Shown here piece after piece: positions 17,179 to 24,896 of a stretch of 44,938 nt of DNA. Positions within the stretch are counted from its first letter, which is position 1, and each line of letters begins with the position of its first letter. The stretch is from Dehalococcoidia bacterium. GTDB taxonomy: Bacteria > Chloroflexota > Dehalococcoidia > GIF9 > AB-539-J10. The stretch covers positions 1 to 44,938 of the forward strand of contig PWUU01000120.1 in the NCBI GenBank assembly GCA_003562475.1, in the 5' to 3' direction. A program made the translations under genes and the position numbers. The notes under the pieces were generated by a model. It was not told where the DNA came from. It was given only the letters and a program-made list of their open reading frames with translations, and ran no database searches.

Positions 17179-18354
17179 ATGAAGATACACGAGTACCAGG
17201 CAAAGCAGCTCCTCGCGCAGTACGGTGTGCCCGTGCCGGAGGGACACGCAGTCCGTGATGCGTCGGATGCGAAACGGGTAGCACGTGACCTGGGCTGCCC
17301 CGTGGCCGTCAAGGCACAGATCCACAGTGGGGGACGTGGTAAGGCAGGCGGGATCAGGACTGCAGCAACGCCGTCGGAGGCCGCCGAGATCTCAGGGGCG
17401 CTACTGGGATCCAGGCTCGTCACGAATCAGACCGGACCCGAGGGCTTGCCAGTGCACACCGTTCTTGTGGAGAAGGCTGTGAAGCCTGAGAAGGAGCTGT
17501 ATGTAAGCTTGCTGCTTGACACCGCGCAGCGTACGCCGGTGATGGTAGCCAGCGAAGCGGGCGGGATGGAGATTGAGGACATAGCTGCCACAACGCCAGA
17601 GAAGATCCTGAAGCAGCATATCGATCCAGTAACCGGCCTGCTGCCTTACCAGGCACGCAACCTCGGCTACGGCATGAACCTGCCGCATGACCAGGTAAGA
17701 CAGCTGACAAGAGTGTTGTCCGGCATCTATCGCATGTTCATAGACAAGGACTGTTCGCTGGTGGAGATCAACCCGCTGATCGTAACCGGTGACGGAAGCA
17801 TACTGGCGCTCGACGCCAAGGTGGATTTCGACGACAATGGGTTGATTCGTCATCCCGAGGTGGCCGAACTCCGGGACAAGCTGCAGGAGGACCCGCTTGA
17901 GGTCCGGGCGACGGATCTGGGCGTGAACTACATCAAGCTGGATGGCACCATCGGTTGTATGGTCAATGGAGCCGGCCTGGCCATGGCTACCATGGACCTG
18001 GTCAAGTGGGCTGGAGGGGAACCCGCCAATTTTCTGGATGTGGGAGGTGGTGCAAGCGAAGACCAGGTCACCAACGCGCTGAACATCCTCCTTTCCGATC
18101 CGAGAGTGAAGGCCGCCTGGGTGAACATCTTCGGTGGCATCCTGCGGTGTGATCTTGTGGCACGAGCTATAGTACGGACCCTGCGTGAGCAGGAACTGAA
18201 GGTTCCGTTCATCGTGAGAATGAATGGCACTAACGTCGAAGAGGGAATGCGGCTCCTCGCCGAATCGGGCTTGAATATACAATTCGAGTCGGAGCTCGGT
18301 GAGGCCGCCCGCAAGGCAGTAGCGGCAGCTGCTTCAGCTGAGAGGAAGACATGA
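17179..18354 (+). CDS. sucC: Succinyl-CoA synthetase, beta subunit
   Basis: The 391-residue ATP-grasp subunit works with SucD to convert succinyl-CoA, phosphate and ADP or GDP to succinate, CoA and nucleoside triphosphate. The start MKIHEYQAKQLLAQYGVPVP is diagnostic. It is followed by VKAQIHSGGRGKAGG (nucleotide binding), the metal-binding SLVEINPLIVT and DAKVDFDDN, and the CoA-ligase half with CMVNGAGLAMATMD and FLDVGGGAS. INPLIV and VNIFGGI are intact. No Shine-Dalgarno sequence precedes the ATG, consistent with the very short leader from the promoter at 17135. It overlaps sucD by 4 bases (ATGA). Confidence 0.95.
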   Translation: MKIHEYQAKQLLAQYGVPVPEGHAVRDASDAKRVARDLGCPVAVKAQIHSGGRGKAGGIRTAATPSEAAEISGALLGSRLVTNQTGPEGLPVHTVLVEKAVKPEKELYVSLLLDTAQRTPVMVASEAGGMEIEDIAATTPEKILKQHIDPVTGLLPYQARNLGYGMNLPHDQVRQLTRVLSGIYRMFIDKDCSLVEINPLIVTGDGSILALDAKVDFDDNGLIRHPEVAELRDKLQEDPLEVRATDLGVNYIKLDGTIGCMVNGAGLAMATMDLVKWAGGEPANFLDVGGGASEDQVTNALNILLSDPRVKAAWVNIFGGILRCDLVARAIVRTLREQELKVPFIVRMNGTNVEEGMRLLAESGLNIQFESELGEAARKAVAAAASAERKT

Positions 18355-19238
18355 TTCTTGTCGATCAGGATACGCGGGTGCTCGTCCAGGGCATCACGGG
18401 ACAGGAGGCAACGTTCCATACAGAACGCTGTATCCAGTATGGGACGCAGGTGGTGGCCGGTGTGACTCCCGGGAAAGGCGGGACACTGTGGGGCGAGGGC
18501 ATTCCGGTATTCAATACGGTCGAGAAGGCGATGCGCGAGACGCAACCAAGCGCGAGTATGATCTTCGTTCCGGCTGCCTTTGCCTCCGATGCCATCATGG
18601 AGGCAGCCGATGCAGGCATCGGGCTGGTGGCATGCATAACCGAGTTCATCCCGGCACTGGAGGCAATGAGGTGGCACCATCACCTTCGCGGCAAGGACGT
18701 CAGGGTAGTCGGGCCCAACGGCCCAGGGCTGATTTCTCCTCCCGGGAAATGCAAGCTGGGGATCATGCCGGGTTACATTACGAGGCCCGGCAACGTGGGT
18801 GTGGTGTCCAGGAGCGGCACCCTGACCTACGAAGTCCTAATGCAACTGACCGCACAAGGCCTCGGCCAGTCAACTTGCGTCGGCCTTGGCGGAGACCCGC
18901 TGCCCGGTAGCGACTTCGTGGATATACTGGACCTGTTTCAGGCTGACCCTGAGACGCATGCGGTGGTGCTTATCGGCGAAATTGGCGGCACGTACGAGCA
19001 GGAGGCTGCGGCGTTCATCAGCCGTCATATGACAAAGCCGGTCACCGCTTTTGTGGCCGGTGGGTCCGCACCCCCGGGAAGGCGCATGGGCCATGCCGGT
19101 GCGATCATCACGGGTAGTGCGAGCAAGGCATCCGAGAAGATCAAAGCCCTTTCAGATGCAGGAGTCACAGTGGTCAGTAATTTGGGTGAACTCGGGACGG
19201 TAACCAGGCAACTCCTGGAGCAGGAGAACCTGCTCTAG
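18351..19238 (+). CDS. sucD: Succinyl-CoA synthetase, alpha subunit
   Basis: The 295-residue subunit binds CoA and carries the phosphorylated histidine, here His248 in RRMGHAGAII. The Rossmann CoA-binding part has VQGITGQEATFHT, VAGVTPGKGG and VFNTVEKAM, and later VSRSGTLTYE and GLGGDPLPGSDF are standard. Two substitutions stand out. The common NCPG motif reads NGPG, with glycine at 124, and the usual TEGIP reads TEFIP (97-101), both near the active site. It may prefer a different acyl group, but the rest argues for succinate. Start and sucC stop overlap as ATGA, so translation is coupled. Confidence 0.93.
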   Translation: MILVDQDTRVLVQGITGQEATFHTERCIQYGTQVVAGVTPGKGGTLWGEGIPVFNTVEKAMRETQPSASMIFVPAAFASDAIMEAADAGIGLVACITEFIPALEAMRWHHHLRGKDVRVVGPNGPGLISPPGKCKLGIMPGYITRPGNVGVVSRSGTLTYEVLMQLTAQGLGQSTCVGLGGDPLPGSDFVDILDLFQADPETHAVVLIGEIGGTYEQEAAAFISRHMTKPVTAFVAGGSAPPGRRMGHAGAIITGSASKASEKIKALSDAGVTVVSNLGELGTVTRQLLEQENLL

Positions 19239-19260
19239 GCAAACTGCGGAGACTCGCCTG

Positions 19261-19824
19261 CTACGATGACGCGAGACGATACTTGGTCTTCCCCTCTTCG
19301 TACAAGTCCCCGCCATAGACGTCGTTGATCACTGTGACCGGGAAGTCCTGTACCTCCAACAGACGAAGTGCCTCGGCGCCAAGCTCGTCGTAGGCCACCA
19401 CCTCTGCCTTCCGGATACTCTTCGAGATTATCGCTCCAGCGCCTCCTATGGCACCCATGTAGATTGCCTTGTATCGAACCATGGCATCCTTCACTTCCCT
19501 GGACCGTGGCCCCTTCCCAATCATGCCCTTGAGACCCTGTTCTATCAGGCGCGGTGAATAGGTATCCATGCGGCCGCTGGTGGTGGGCCCGGCCGATCCG
19601 ATTGGCCTTCCCGGCCTCGCAGGTGAAGGGCCCATGAAGTACACGGTCTGTCCCTCAATGCTGATTGGCAGTGGCCTGCCCTCGTCTAGGGCTTCGATCA
19701 TCTTCTTGTGGGCCGCGTCCCGGGCCACATAGATCACACCATTCAGTAGCAGGCTGTCTCCAGCCCTGAGGTCGCTCAGTGTCTCTTCCGTCAGCGGCAA
19801 CTCGATTCTCTTTGGCTTCGGCAT
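19261..19824 (-). CDS. Fumarate hydratase class I, beta subunit (C-terminal domain)
   Basis: A 187-residue partner of the alpha subunit encoded 4.2 kb upstream in the same operon. Together they hydrate fumarate to malate with a [4Fe-4S] cluster. Typical segments are LRAGDSLLLNGVIYVARDAAHKK in two parts, MGPSPARPG, GPTTSGRMD (79-87) and MIGKGPRS. YKAIYMGAIGGAGAII is the Rossmann-like swivel strand. The open frame runs much further upstream, but that part lies antisense-like within the acyl-CoA dehydrogenase gene. The ATG at 19822-19824 has GGAGG and gives the normal length. A tartrate dehydratase cannot be excluded, but the neighbours argue for fumarase. Confidence 0.92.
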   Translation of the reverse strand: MPKPKRIELPLTEETLSDLRAGDSLLLNGVIYVARDAAHKKMIEALDEGRPLPISIEGQTVYFMGPSPARPGRPIGSAGPTTSGRMDTYSPRLIEQGLKGMIGKGPRSREVKDAMVRYKAIYMGAIGGAGAIISKSIRKAEVVAYDELGAEALRLLEVQDFPVTVINDVYGGDLYEEGKTKYRLASS

Positions 19825-19838
19825 AAGCTTTGCCTCCT

Positions 19839-21014
19839 CTACAATCGCAAGCCTCGTAAGATATCCTTGGCGATGATGCTTCGCTGTAGCTGGAGGGATT
19901 GGTCTGTTGCGCTTCCTGCAATGGCGTTGCGGCAGAATCGCTCCATGGGCAAGCCAGCCACATAGGCCGGGCCATTGAAGATGTGAGTTGCGTTGTCTAT
20001 CACGAAGTGGATCATCTCTGTGGCCAGGAGCTTTGCCATGGCCGCCTCGCGTTGAACCGGCTGTCCCTGATCGGCCTTCCAGGCAGCCTCGTAGACTAGC
20101 AGCCTTGTTGCGTGGATGTGTGTTGCGATGTCGCCGAGAGAAGCCTGTATGCTGGGTCGACCGGAGAGGGCTTGTCCAAACGACATCCAGGTCTGTGCCT
20201 GAACAGTGCACTCGTCTAGTATTCGTAGCGCCGCTCCTACTGCGCGCGCAGCTCTGACGATCCTCCGGCCCGGAAGCCACACGTTGGCGAGCTGGAATGC
20301 CTTGCCCTCCTCGCCCAGAAGTTTCTCCACACCTACCCTGCAGTGGTCGAAATGCAAGAATGCCGGCCGCCTGACACGAGCCGCCCAGCCAGTCCTCTCG
20401 GTATCACCACTGAGCCGGAAGCCCTCCGTATCCTGATCCACCAGAAAACAGCTCACTCCGTGACGTAACGGCGCCTTGGCATCTGTGACAGCGAACACGA
20501 TGGCGAAGTACGGACCAGCGATTCTGGAGAACGTCACCTTCTCTCCAGTCAGCTCGTAGTGGCCATCCTTCTTCTCAGCCGCCGCATGCAGGTCCTCAAC
20601 GTGGGACTTGCCGTCAGGCTCCAGCAGCGCGACCAGCGGGTATCTCTGCCGCTCTACGGCCGGCATAACGTACTCTTCCCGCTGTTGCTCGTTGCACTCA
20701 AACAACACGGGCGGGACATCACCCAACGAGAAAGGCACCACTGTCTGCGCCAGTTCTTCTTCAATGAGGCACTTGCCCAGAGTGCCAAGACCCGCTCCGC
20801 CCAGTTCGTCTGGCAGGCCTACCCCCCACAGTCCCATTTCCTTGACCATGGCGGTCAGTTCTTGTTCCTTGTCGGATGGCAGGTACATCTCGGCGTCGCT
20901 AAGATCTGCGGCACGACCAAGGACGATCCTCTCGAGCGGCTTCAGTTGCTCCGATACGAATTCACGCACCGTGCTTTGAATCATCTTCAGTTCTTCAGGT
21001 TTTTCGAACTCCAT
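19839..21014 (-). CDS. Acyl-CoA dehydrogenase family protein
   Basis: A 391-residue flavoprotein with the three-domain acyl-CoA dehydrogenase layout: helical N-terminus with MGLWGVGLPDELGGAG, middle beta domain with LTGEKVTFSRIAGPYF, and C-terminal helices with RIVRAARAVGAALRILDEC. It would oxidise an acyl-CoA to enoyl-CoA, or do the reverse. The usual catalytic glutamate lies in an IYEGT-type motif before EIQR; here the aligned segment reads ATDQSLQLQR, so aspartate replaces it. Its place between a ferredoxin-like gene and fumarase beta suggests a role in the propionate module, but its substrate is unknown. AAAAGGTG precedes the ATG. Confidence 0.88.
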   Translation of the reverse strand: MEFEKPEELKMIQSTVREFVSEQLKPLERIVLGRAADLSDAEMYLPSDKEQELTAMVKEMGLWGVGLPDELGGAGLGTLGKCLIEEELAQTVVPFSLGDVPPVLFECNEQQREEYVMPAVERQRYPLVALLEPDGKSHVEDLHAAAEKKDGHYELTGEKVTFSRIAGPYFAIVFAVTDAKAPLRHGVSCFLVDQDTEGFRLSGDTERTGWAARVRRPAFLHFDHCRVGVEKLLGEEGKAFQLANVWLPGRRIVRAARAVGAALRILDECTVQAQTWMSFGQALSGRPSIQASLGDIATHIHATRLLVYEAAWKADQGQPVQREAAMAKLLATEMIHFVIDNATHIFNGPAYVAGLPMERFCRNAIAGSATDQSLQLQRSIIAKDILRGLRL

Positions 21015-21070
21015 CAGCGCACCTTTTCCCGAAGAGTCTGTGCAGATAGCGGCCTACCAACGGGTCACTC

Positions 21071-21523
21071 TCACTCCGCTACAGCTTCTTCAACAAACAG
21101 ATCCAAGTCCGGTTCGTCCTCGTCACCGATCCTCTGCTCCAGGCGGGACATTACATCGATCATACGGCGGTTCACGATATAGTTCTTGAGAGTGGTGTCG
21201 ACCTGTGGGCATGCAAGTACACAAGCGTCGCACTGATCGCAATCCTCACCCACGATCGTTTCGAGTGCCATCGACGTGCGCTGCTCCGTCCGTTGCCGGC
21301 GGGACGGCTCTCTGAATAGGAAGGGGCAGGCATCTACACAGCAGCCGCAGGCCAGGCATTCCTTATGGCCGGAGATGTCCTCGACTATGTTGAGGGCATG
21401 TCCGGGGTTGAACCCGCTGGAGAGGAGTCTGCAGCGTGCTACCGGTGGGCCGTTCACGTTGAGCACCTGGTTGAGGACCGTTTCTACCGCGTCGCGCACT
21501 TCTGTTTGATCACGCTGTGGCAT
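21071..21523 (-). CDS. Ferredoxin-like protein with two [4Fe-4S] motifs
   Basis: A 150-residue protein with two CxxCxxCxxxCP motifs, CLACGCCVDACP and CDQCDACVLACP, spaced as in bacterial 2[4Fe-4S] ferredoxins but with long flanks on both sides. The N-terminal 50 residues and the acidic tail (EDEPDLDLFVEEAVAE) are not ferredoxin-like. It lies 9 bases after the flavoprotein gene and before the acyl-CoA dehydrogenase gene. I infer that it passes electrons between those enzymes or to a separate carrier. AGGAGA precedes the ATG. Confidence 0.85.
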   Translation of the reverse strand: MPQRDQTEVRDAVETVLNQVLNVNGPPVARCRLLSSGFNPGHALNIVEDISGHKECLACGCCVDACPFLFREPSRRQRTEQRTSMALETIVGEDCDQCDACVLACPQVDTTLKNYIVNRRMIDVMSRLEQRIGDEDEPDLDLFVEEAVAE

Positions 21524-21532
21524 CTTTCTCTC

Positions 21533-23230
21533 CTAGACCCAACGGACCGCCCTATCACCGAAGGGCGTGTAGCCACTCACCTGCCCCAGCGGCTGGAAAC
21601 CCGGTGCGGGACGGTCCTGTCTCGCATAGTTGGGAAGCAACAGTGGCGACACCGGCATGTCCTCAAGCCCTGCCTCCCGCATCTGCTGCTCCCACCTGCG
21701 CACGTGGTCGAGACTGAGTTCACCCAGCTTTGATTCCTTCGCGTATGCGGCTGCCGACACACCGGCCCTGCGACCAAAAACGAAAAGGTCAAGCGTGGAG
21801 TTTCCAATTAGACGGTTCCTACCGTGTACTCCTCCCCCCACCTCACCAGCCACGAACAGGCCCGGTATCGCGGTGGACCCGTCGGCTCTCATCTTGATTC
21901 CACCGTTCTGGTAGTGCAGCGTGGGGTATACAAGCATGGGCTCCCTGGTGATATCGATATCGAAGCGGCCAAACTGCCGAACCATCGCCGGGAGTTCCCT
22001 TCTGATCGTACCGTCGCCCCGCTGGATATCTATCATGGGAGAATCAAGCCATAGCCCTACCTCTCCTGTAGGTGTCGTAACACCTTTGCCCCGCTCCTTG
22101 CATTCCCTGATTTCGGCTGACGTCTCGGTGTCCCGTGCCTCGAGGGGATGCACGAACTGCTCGCCGTCGCAATTGACCAGCTCCGCACCAAGTGTCCTTA
22201 CCTTCTCGGTCACAAGGAAACCAAGGATTTGCGGGGGGTAGGCTGCTCCGGTCGGGTGATACTGTACCGTGTCCATGTGGACCAGCGGCACACCCGCCCG
22301 GTAGGCCAGCACGAGACCATCTGCCGTAGCCCCGTAGTGGTTCGTTGTAGGAAAGCCTTGTATGTGGATCCGCCCCAGGCCGCCGGTAGCGATTACAACT
22401 GCTTTCGCACGGACCAGCGTTGTCTGGCGCGTTTCGAGATTCATCAGTATGGCGCCTGCCGCGTGTCCTTTACTGTCAAGCAACAGTTCTACGGCAGGCT
22501 CGAACTCTAGCCAGTCGATTCTTCTCCCGTGTAGCTTGCGCTGGCGTATCTCGTCGCGAATGACCCGCATTTCCTCAAGCCCGGTATAGTCGCGACACGA
22601 ATGCAACCGCCGTCGAGATGCCCCTCCACCGGAAAGCTCATGATACGAGTTGTCAGCCTCTTTATCCCAGTTGACGCCCAGCGACTCAAGCCAGCGTATC
22701 ACGTCCGGAGAGTCCTTCACCAAAGCCTCCACCAACTCCGGCTCGTTTGTGTAGTGACCGCCTCCCATAGTGTCAAGATAGTGGATGGCAGGCGAGTCAT
22801 TCGGTCTGTCGCAGGCTTGAGTCCCCGCCTGAGCACCTACAGTGTTGGCATCGCCAAGACGCAGCTTGGAGGATATGAGGACGCTCGCACCGTGTTCTTC
22901 CGCCAGGAGCGCAGCGGAGCCACCCGCTCCTCCACACCCGATGACCAGTACGTCAACATCCCGGTCAATTTGCGACAGATCCACTCTGTCAGGCGCGATT
23001 CGGCTATTGCCCTCAAGCAAGTCCGCGATCTCAAGTGGAGCATACTCGCCCTTACTCGGTCCGACCTTAAGCTCGCGAAATTGTTCCTTCTTGTAGTCCG
23101 GGTGAAAGCTGTTTACCAGAGCTTCCCGTTCCTCCGCCGACATCCGTGCAAACGGTCCTCGTTCCAGCCGTGCCGCTCTGGTCTGTTCAACCTTCTTCTT
23201 GCTCTCCTCCATCGATGCTGGGTACGGCAT
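21533..23230 (-). CDS. Fumarate reductase / succinate dehydrogenase-type flavoprotein subunit
   Basis: A 565-residue FAD enzyme of the FrdA/SdhA/TfrA/NadB family. The FAD domain begins only near residue 93 (DVLVIGCGGAGGSAAL), after an unusual 90-residue charged extension. Active-site blocks are present: VQYHPTGA, TLHYQNGGI, and HGRNRLIGNS with the fumarate-binding arginine. In membrane-bound SdhA/FrdA a histidine in SHTVAAQGG binds FAD covalently. Here the segment reads ANTVGAQAG, so Asn129 replaces it and FAD must be bound non-covalently, as in soluble fumarate reductases. No membrane anchor gene is in the operon. The direction in the cell, succinate oxidation or fumarate reduction, cannot be read from sequence. 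AAGGAGG precedes the ATG. Confidence 0.88.
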   Translation of the reverse strand: MPYPASMEESKKKVEQTRAARLERGPFARMSAEEREALVNSFHPDYKKEQFRELKVGPSKGEYAPLEIADLLEGNSRIAPDRVDLSQIDRDVDVLVIGCGGAGGSAALLAEEHGASVLISSKLRLGDANTVGAQAGTQACDRPNDSPAIHYLDTMGGGHYTNEPELVEALVKDSPDVIRWLESLGVNWDKEADNSYHELSGGGASRRRLHSCRDYTGLEEMRVIRDEIRQRKLHGRRIDWLEFEPAVELLLDSKGHAAGAILMNLETRQTTLVRAKAVVIATGGLGRIHIQGFPTTNHYGATADGLVLAYRAGVPLVHMDTVQYHPTGAAYPPQILGFLVTEKVRTLGAELVNCDGEQFVHPLEARDTETSAEIRECKERGKGVTTPTGEVGLWLDSPMIDIQRGDGTIRRELPAMVRQFGRFDIDITREPMLVYPTLHYQNGGIKMRADGSTAIPGLFVAGEVGGGVHGRNRLIGNSTLDLFVFGRRAGVSAAAYAKESKLGELSLDHVRRWEQQMREAGLEDMPVSPLLLPNYARQDRPAPGFQPLGQVSGYTPFGDRAVRWV

Positions 23231-23274
23231 ACGGATTGACCTCCTTCAACCCACAGTGCGAGTCCATCTCTCGG

Positions 23275-23979
23275 CTAACGCGCGGGCTCGATTTCGCGTT
23301 CGTCGTACAGCTTCCGCAGCTCATCCTTGGACAGATTCTTGAGCCGGTCCAGGTCTGCATCGAACTTGCCCTCCTGTATCTCGCGGACCCGGTCAAGGTT
23401 GTGCCGGGACTTGGGAGCCAGATGCGCTCCCCGCAGCCGCCGGGCCGCAGTGGCCATCACGTAGGGCCGCAGTCCCTGTGGGCATCTGGCCGCGCATAGG
23501 CCACACATCAAGCAGTCGAACGAGCTCTCGTAGACTTTCTCGTAGTCTCCCCGTATCGCAGCTGACATGAACTCCATTACCTCAAGGTCTTGAGGGCAAC
23601 TCTTGGTGCAATTGTTACATCCGAAACAGGTAAGCATGTCCGAGTACAGCTTCAACAGAGTGTTCTCTCCCTCGACAGGCTTCAGGTCATCCATGCTGTA
23701 CAGTGCAGATGTGGCAGGGAAGAACGGAATCTGCGTGAGATACATATCAGGTTCAACGGCCTTCTGACACGCCAGCGCGTATCTTAGCTGTGGATCGCCC
23801 TGGAAGCAGTACACGGTGGCACACGCACCGCAGAACCCCGAGCGACAGCCAACCCCCCGAATGAGGTTGTACCCTGAATACTCCAGCGCCGCCTGGATCG
23901 TCAGTCCCTGAGGCACCCGGAAGTGCTTGCCCATTACGTATATGTCAACTAGCTCGAGCGTGTCGGCGAGTTGTGCCAT
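23275..23979 (-). CDS. Iron-sulfur subunit of a fumarate reductase / succinate dehydrogenase-like enzyme
   Basis: A 234-residue protein with an N-terminal [2Fe-2S] ferredoxin fold (Cys45, Cys50, Cys53, Cys71 in GVGCRSGFCGACATVYC and ALACQK). It is followed by two full CxxCxxCxxxCP motifs, Cys118-128 (CFGCNNCTKSCP) and Cys156-166 (CLMCGLCAARCP). Classical SdhB/FrdB has one [4Fe-4S] and one [3Fe-4S] cluster. The second complete four-cysteine motif here resembles HdrC or TfrB, and so would bind [4Fe-4S]. It pairs with the flavoprotein encoded 44 bases downstream. GGGGAGG precedes the ATG. Family placement is firm, the electron partner is not. Confidence 0.88.
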   Translation of the reverse strand: MAQLADTLELVDIYVMGKHFRVPQGLTIQAALEYSGYNLIRGVGCRSGFCGACATVYCFQGDPQLRYALACQKAVEPDMYLTQIPFFPATSALYSMDDLKPVEGENTLLKLYSDMLTCFGCNNCTKSCPQDLEVMEFMSAAIRGDYEKVYESSFDCLMCGLCAARCPQGLRPYVMATAARRLRGAHLAPKSRHNLDRVREIQEGKFDADLDRLKNLSKDELRKLYDEREIEPAR

Positions 23980-23990
23980 TGCTACCTCCC

Positions 23991-24836
23991 CTACAGGGTG
24001 ATTTCCTCATGCCGATCACACCAGCACTGGATGTTGATTGCGACCGGCAGGCTTGCAATATGAGCGGGGAAGACCTCTACGTGCACCGCAAGGGCGGTCA
24101 CTCTTCCCCCATACCCCATGGCACCAATCCCCAGCTCGTTGATTCTGTCAAGCAGTTCCCGCTCCAGTTCGGCCACCTCCGGGTCAGGATGAGACTCCCC
24201 TACCTTTCGCAGCAGCGCCCTCTTGGACAGAAGCATGGTCTCGTCTGTTGTCCCCCCAATCCCAACCCCTACTATAACGGGCGGACATGGATTTGCCCCC
24301 GACTCATCCACGCGGCTGACAACGAAATCGACCACCCCGGCGCGCCCCTTTGACGGGGGAAGTACCGTGAGGCTGGACATATTCTCACTGCCTCCCCCCT
24401 TGGGCATGACCCTGATCCTGAGTTTCTCCCCGGGCACGATATCGGTGTGGATCACTGCCGGAGTGTTGTCTTTGGTGTTGACTCTCGCCGAGAAGGGCCG
24501 TGCTACCATCGACTTCCGCAGATATCCCCTCTCGTACCCTTGGCGGACTCCTTCGTTTACAGCCTGATACAGGTCTCCGCCCACGAGGTGCACGTCCTGT
24601 CCCACTTCCAGCATCACCACGGCTGTCCCGGTGTCCTGGCACAGAGGTATCTGTTCCTTCCCGGCCAACTCCGCGTTCTCGAGCATCCTGTCCAGAACCT
24701 CGCGAGAGACAGGCGATTCCTCCTGTTCGCGTGCCCTTTTCAGTGCCTCCAGAACGTCGTCGGAGAGGAAGTGGCAGGAGTGCTCAAAAAGCCGGGCCAC
24801 AGCATCAGTCACCTGGGCGACATTGATCTCTCGCAT
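23991..24836 (-). CDS. Fumarate hydratase class I, alpha subunit (N-terminal domain)
   Basis: A 281-residue subunit that holds the [4Fe-4S] cluster of two-part fumarase. The three cluster cysteines are visible: Cys66 in IPLCQDTG, Cys184 in GANPCPPVIVGVGIGG, and one of Cys271/273 near the end in NIQCWCDRH. KGGGSENMS is the substrate-binding loop, and GAMGYGGRVTALAVHVE is typical. Its beta partner is the last gene of this operon, 4.2 kb downstream, whereas these two genes are usually adjacent. L-tartrate dehydratase alpha is the alternative. It starts 61 bases after malic enzyme ends. Confidence 0.93.
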   Translation of the reverse strand: MREINVAQVTDAVARLFEHSCHFLSDDVLEALKRAREQEESPVSREVLDRMLENAELAGKEQIPLCQDTGTAVVMLEVGQDVHLVGGDLYQAVNEGVRQGYERGYLRKSMVARPFSARVNTKDNTPAVIHTDIVPGEKLRIRVMPKGGGSENMSSLTVLPPSKGRAGVVDFVVSRVDESGANPCPPVIVGVGIGGTTDETMLLSKRALLRKVGESHPDPEVAELERELLDRINELGIGAMGYGGRVTALAVHVEVFPAHIASLPVAINIQCWCDRHEEITL

Positions 24837-24896
24837 AGCGTTTCAACCTCCGTCGGCATGAGAAACGAGCACTGTCCGGATGGTGATCAGCACTCG

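Noticed and set aside
19825-20280. N-terminal extension of fumarase beta
   Set aside because: It is out of frame within the acyl-CoA dehydrogenase gene. The ATG at 19824 has a ribosome binding site and gives the normal subunit length.
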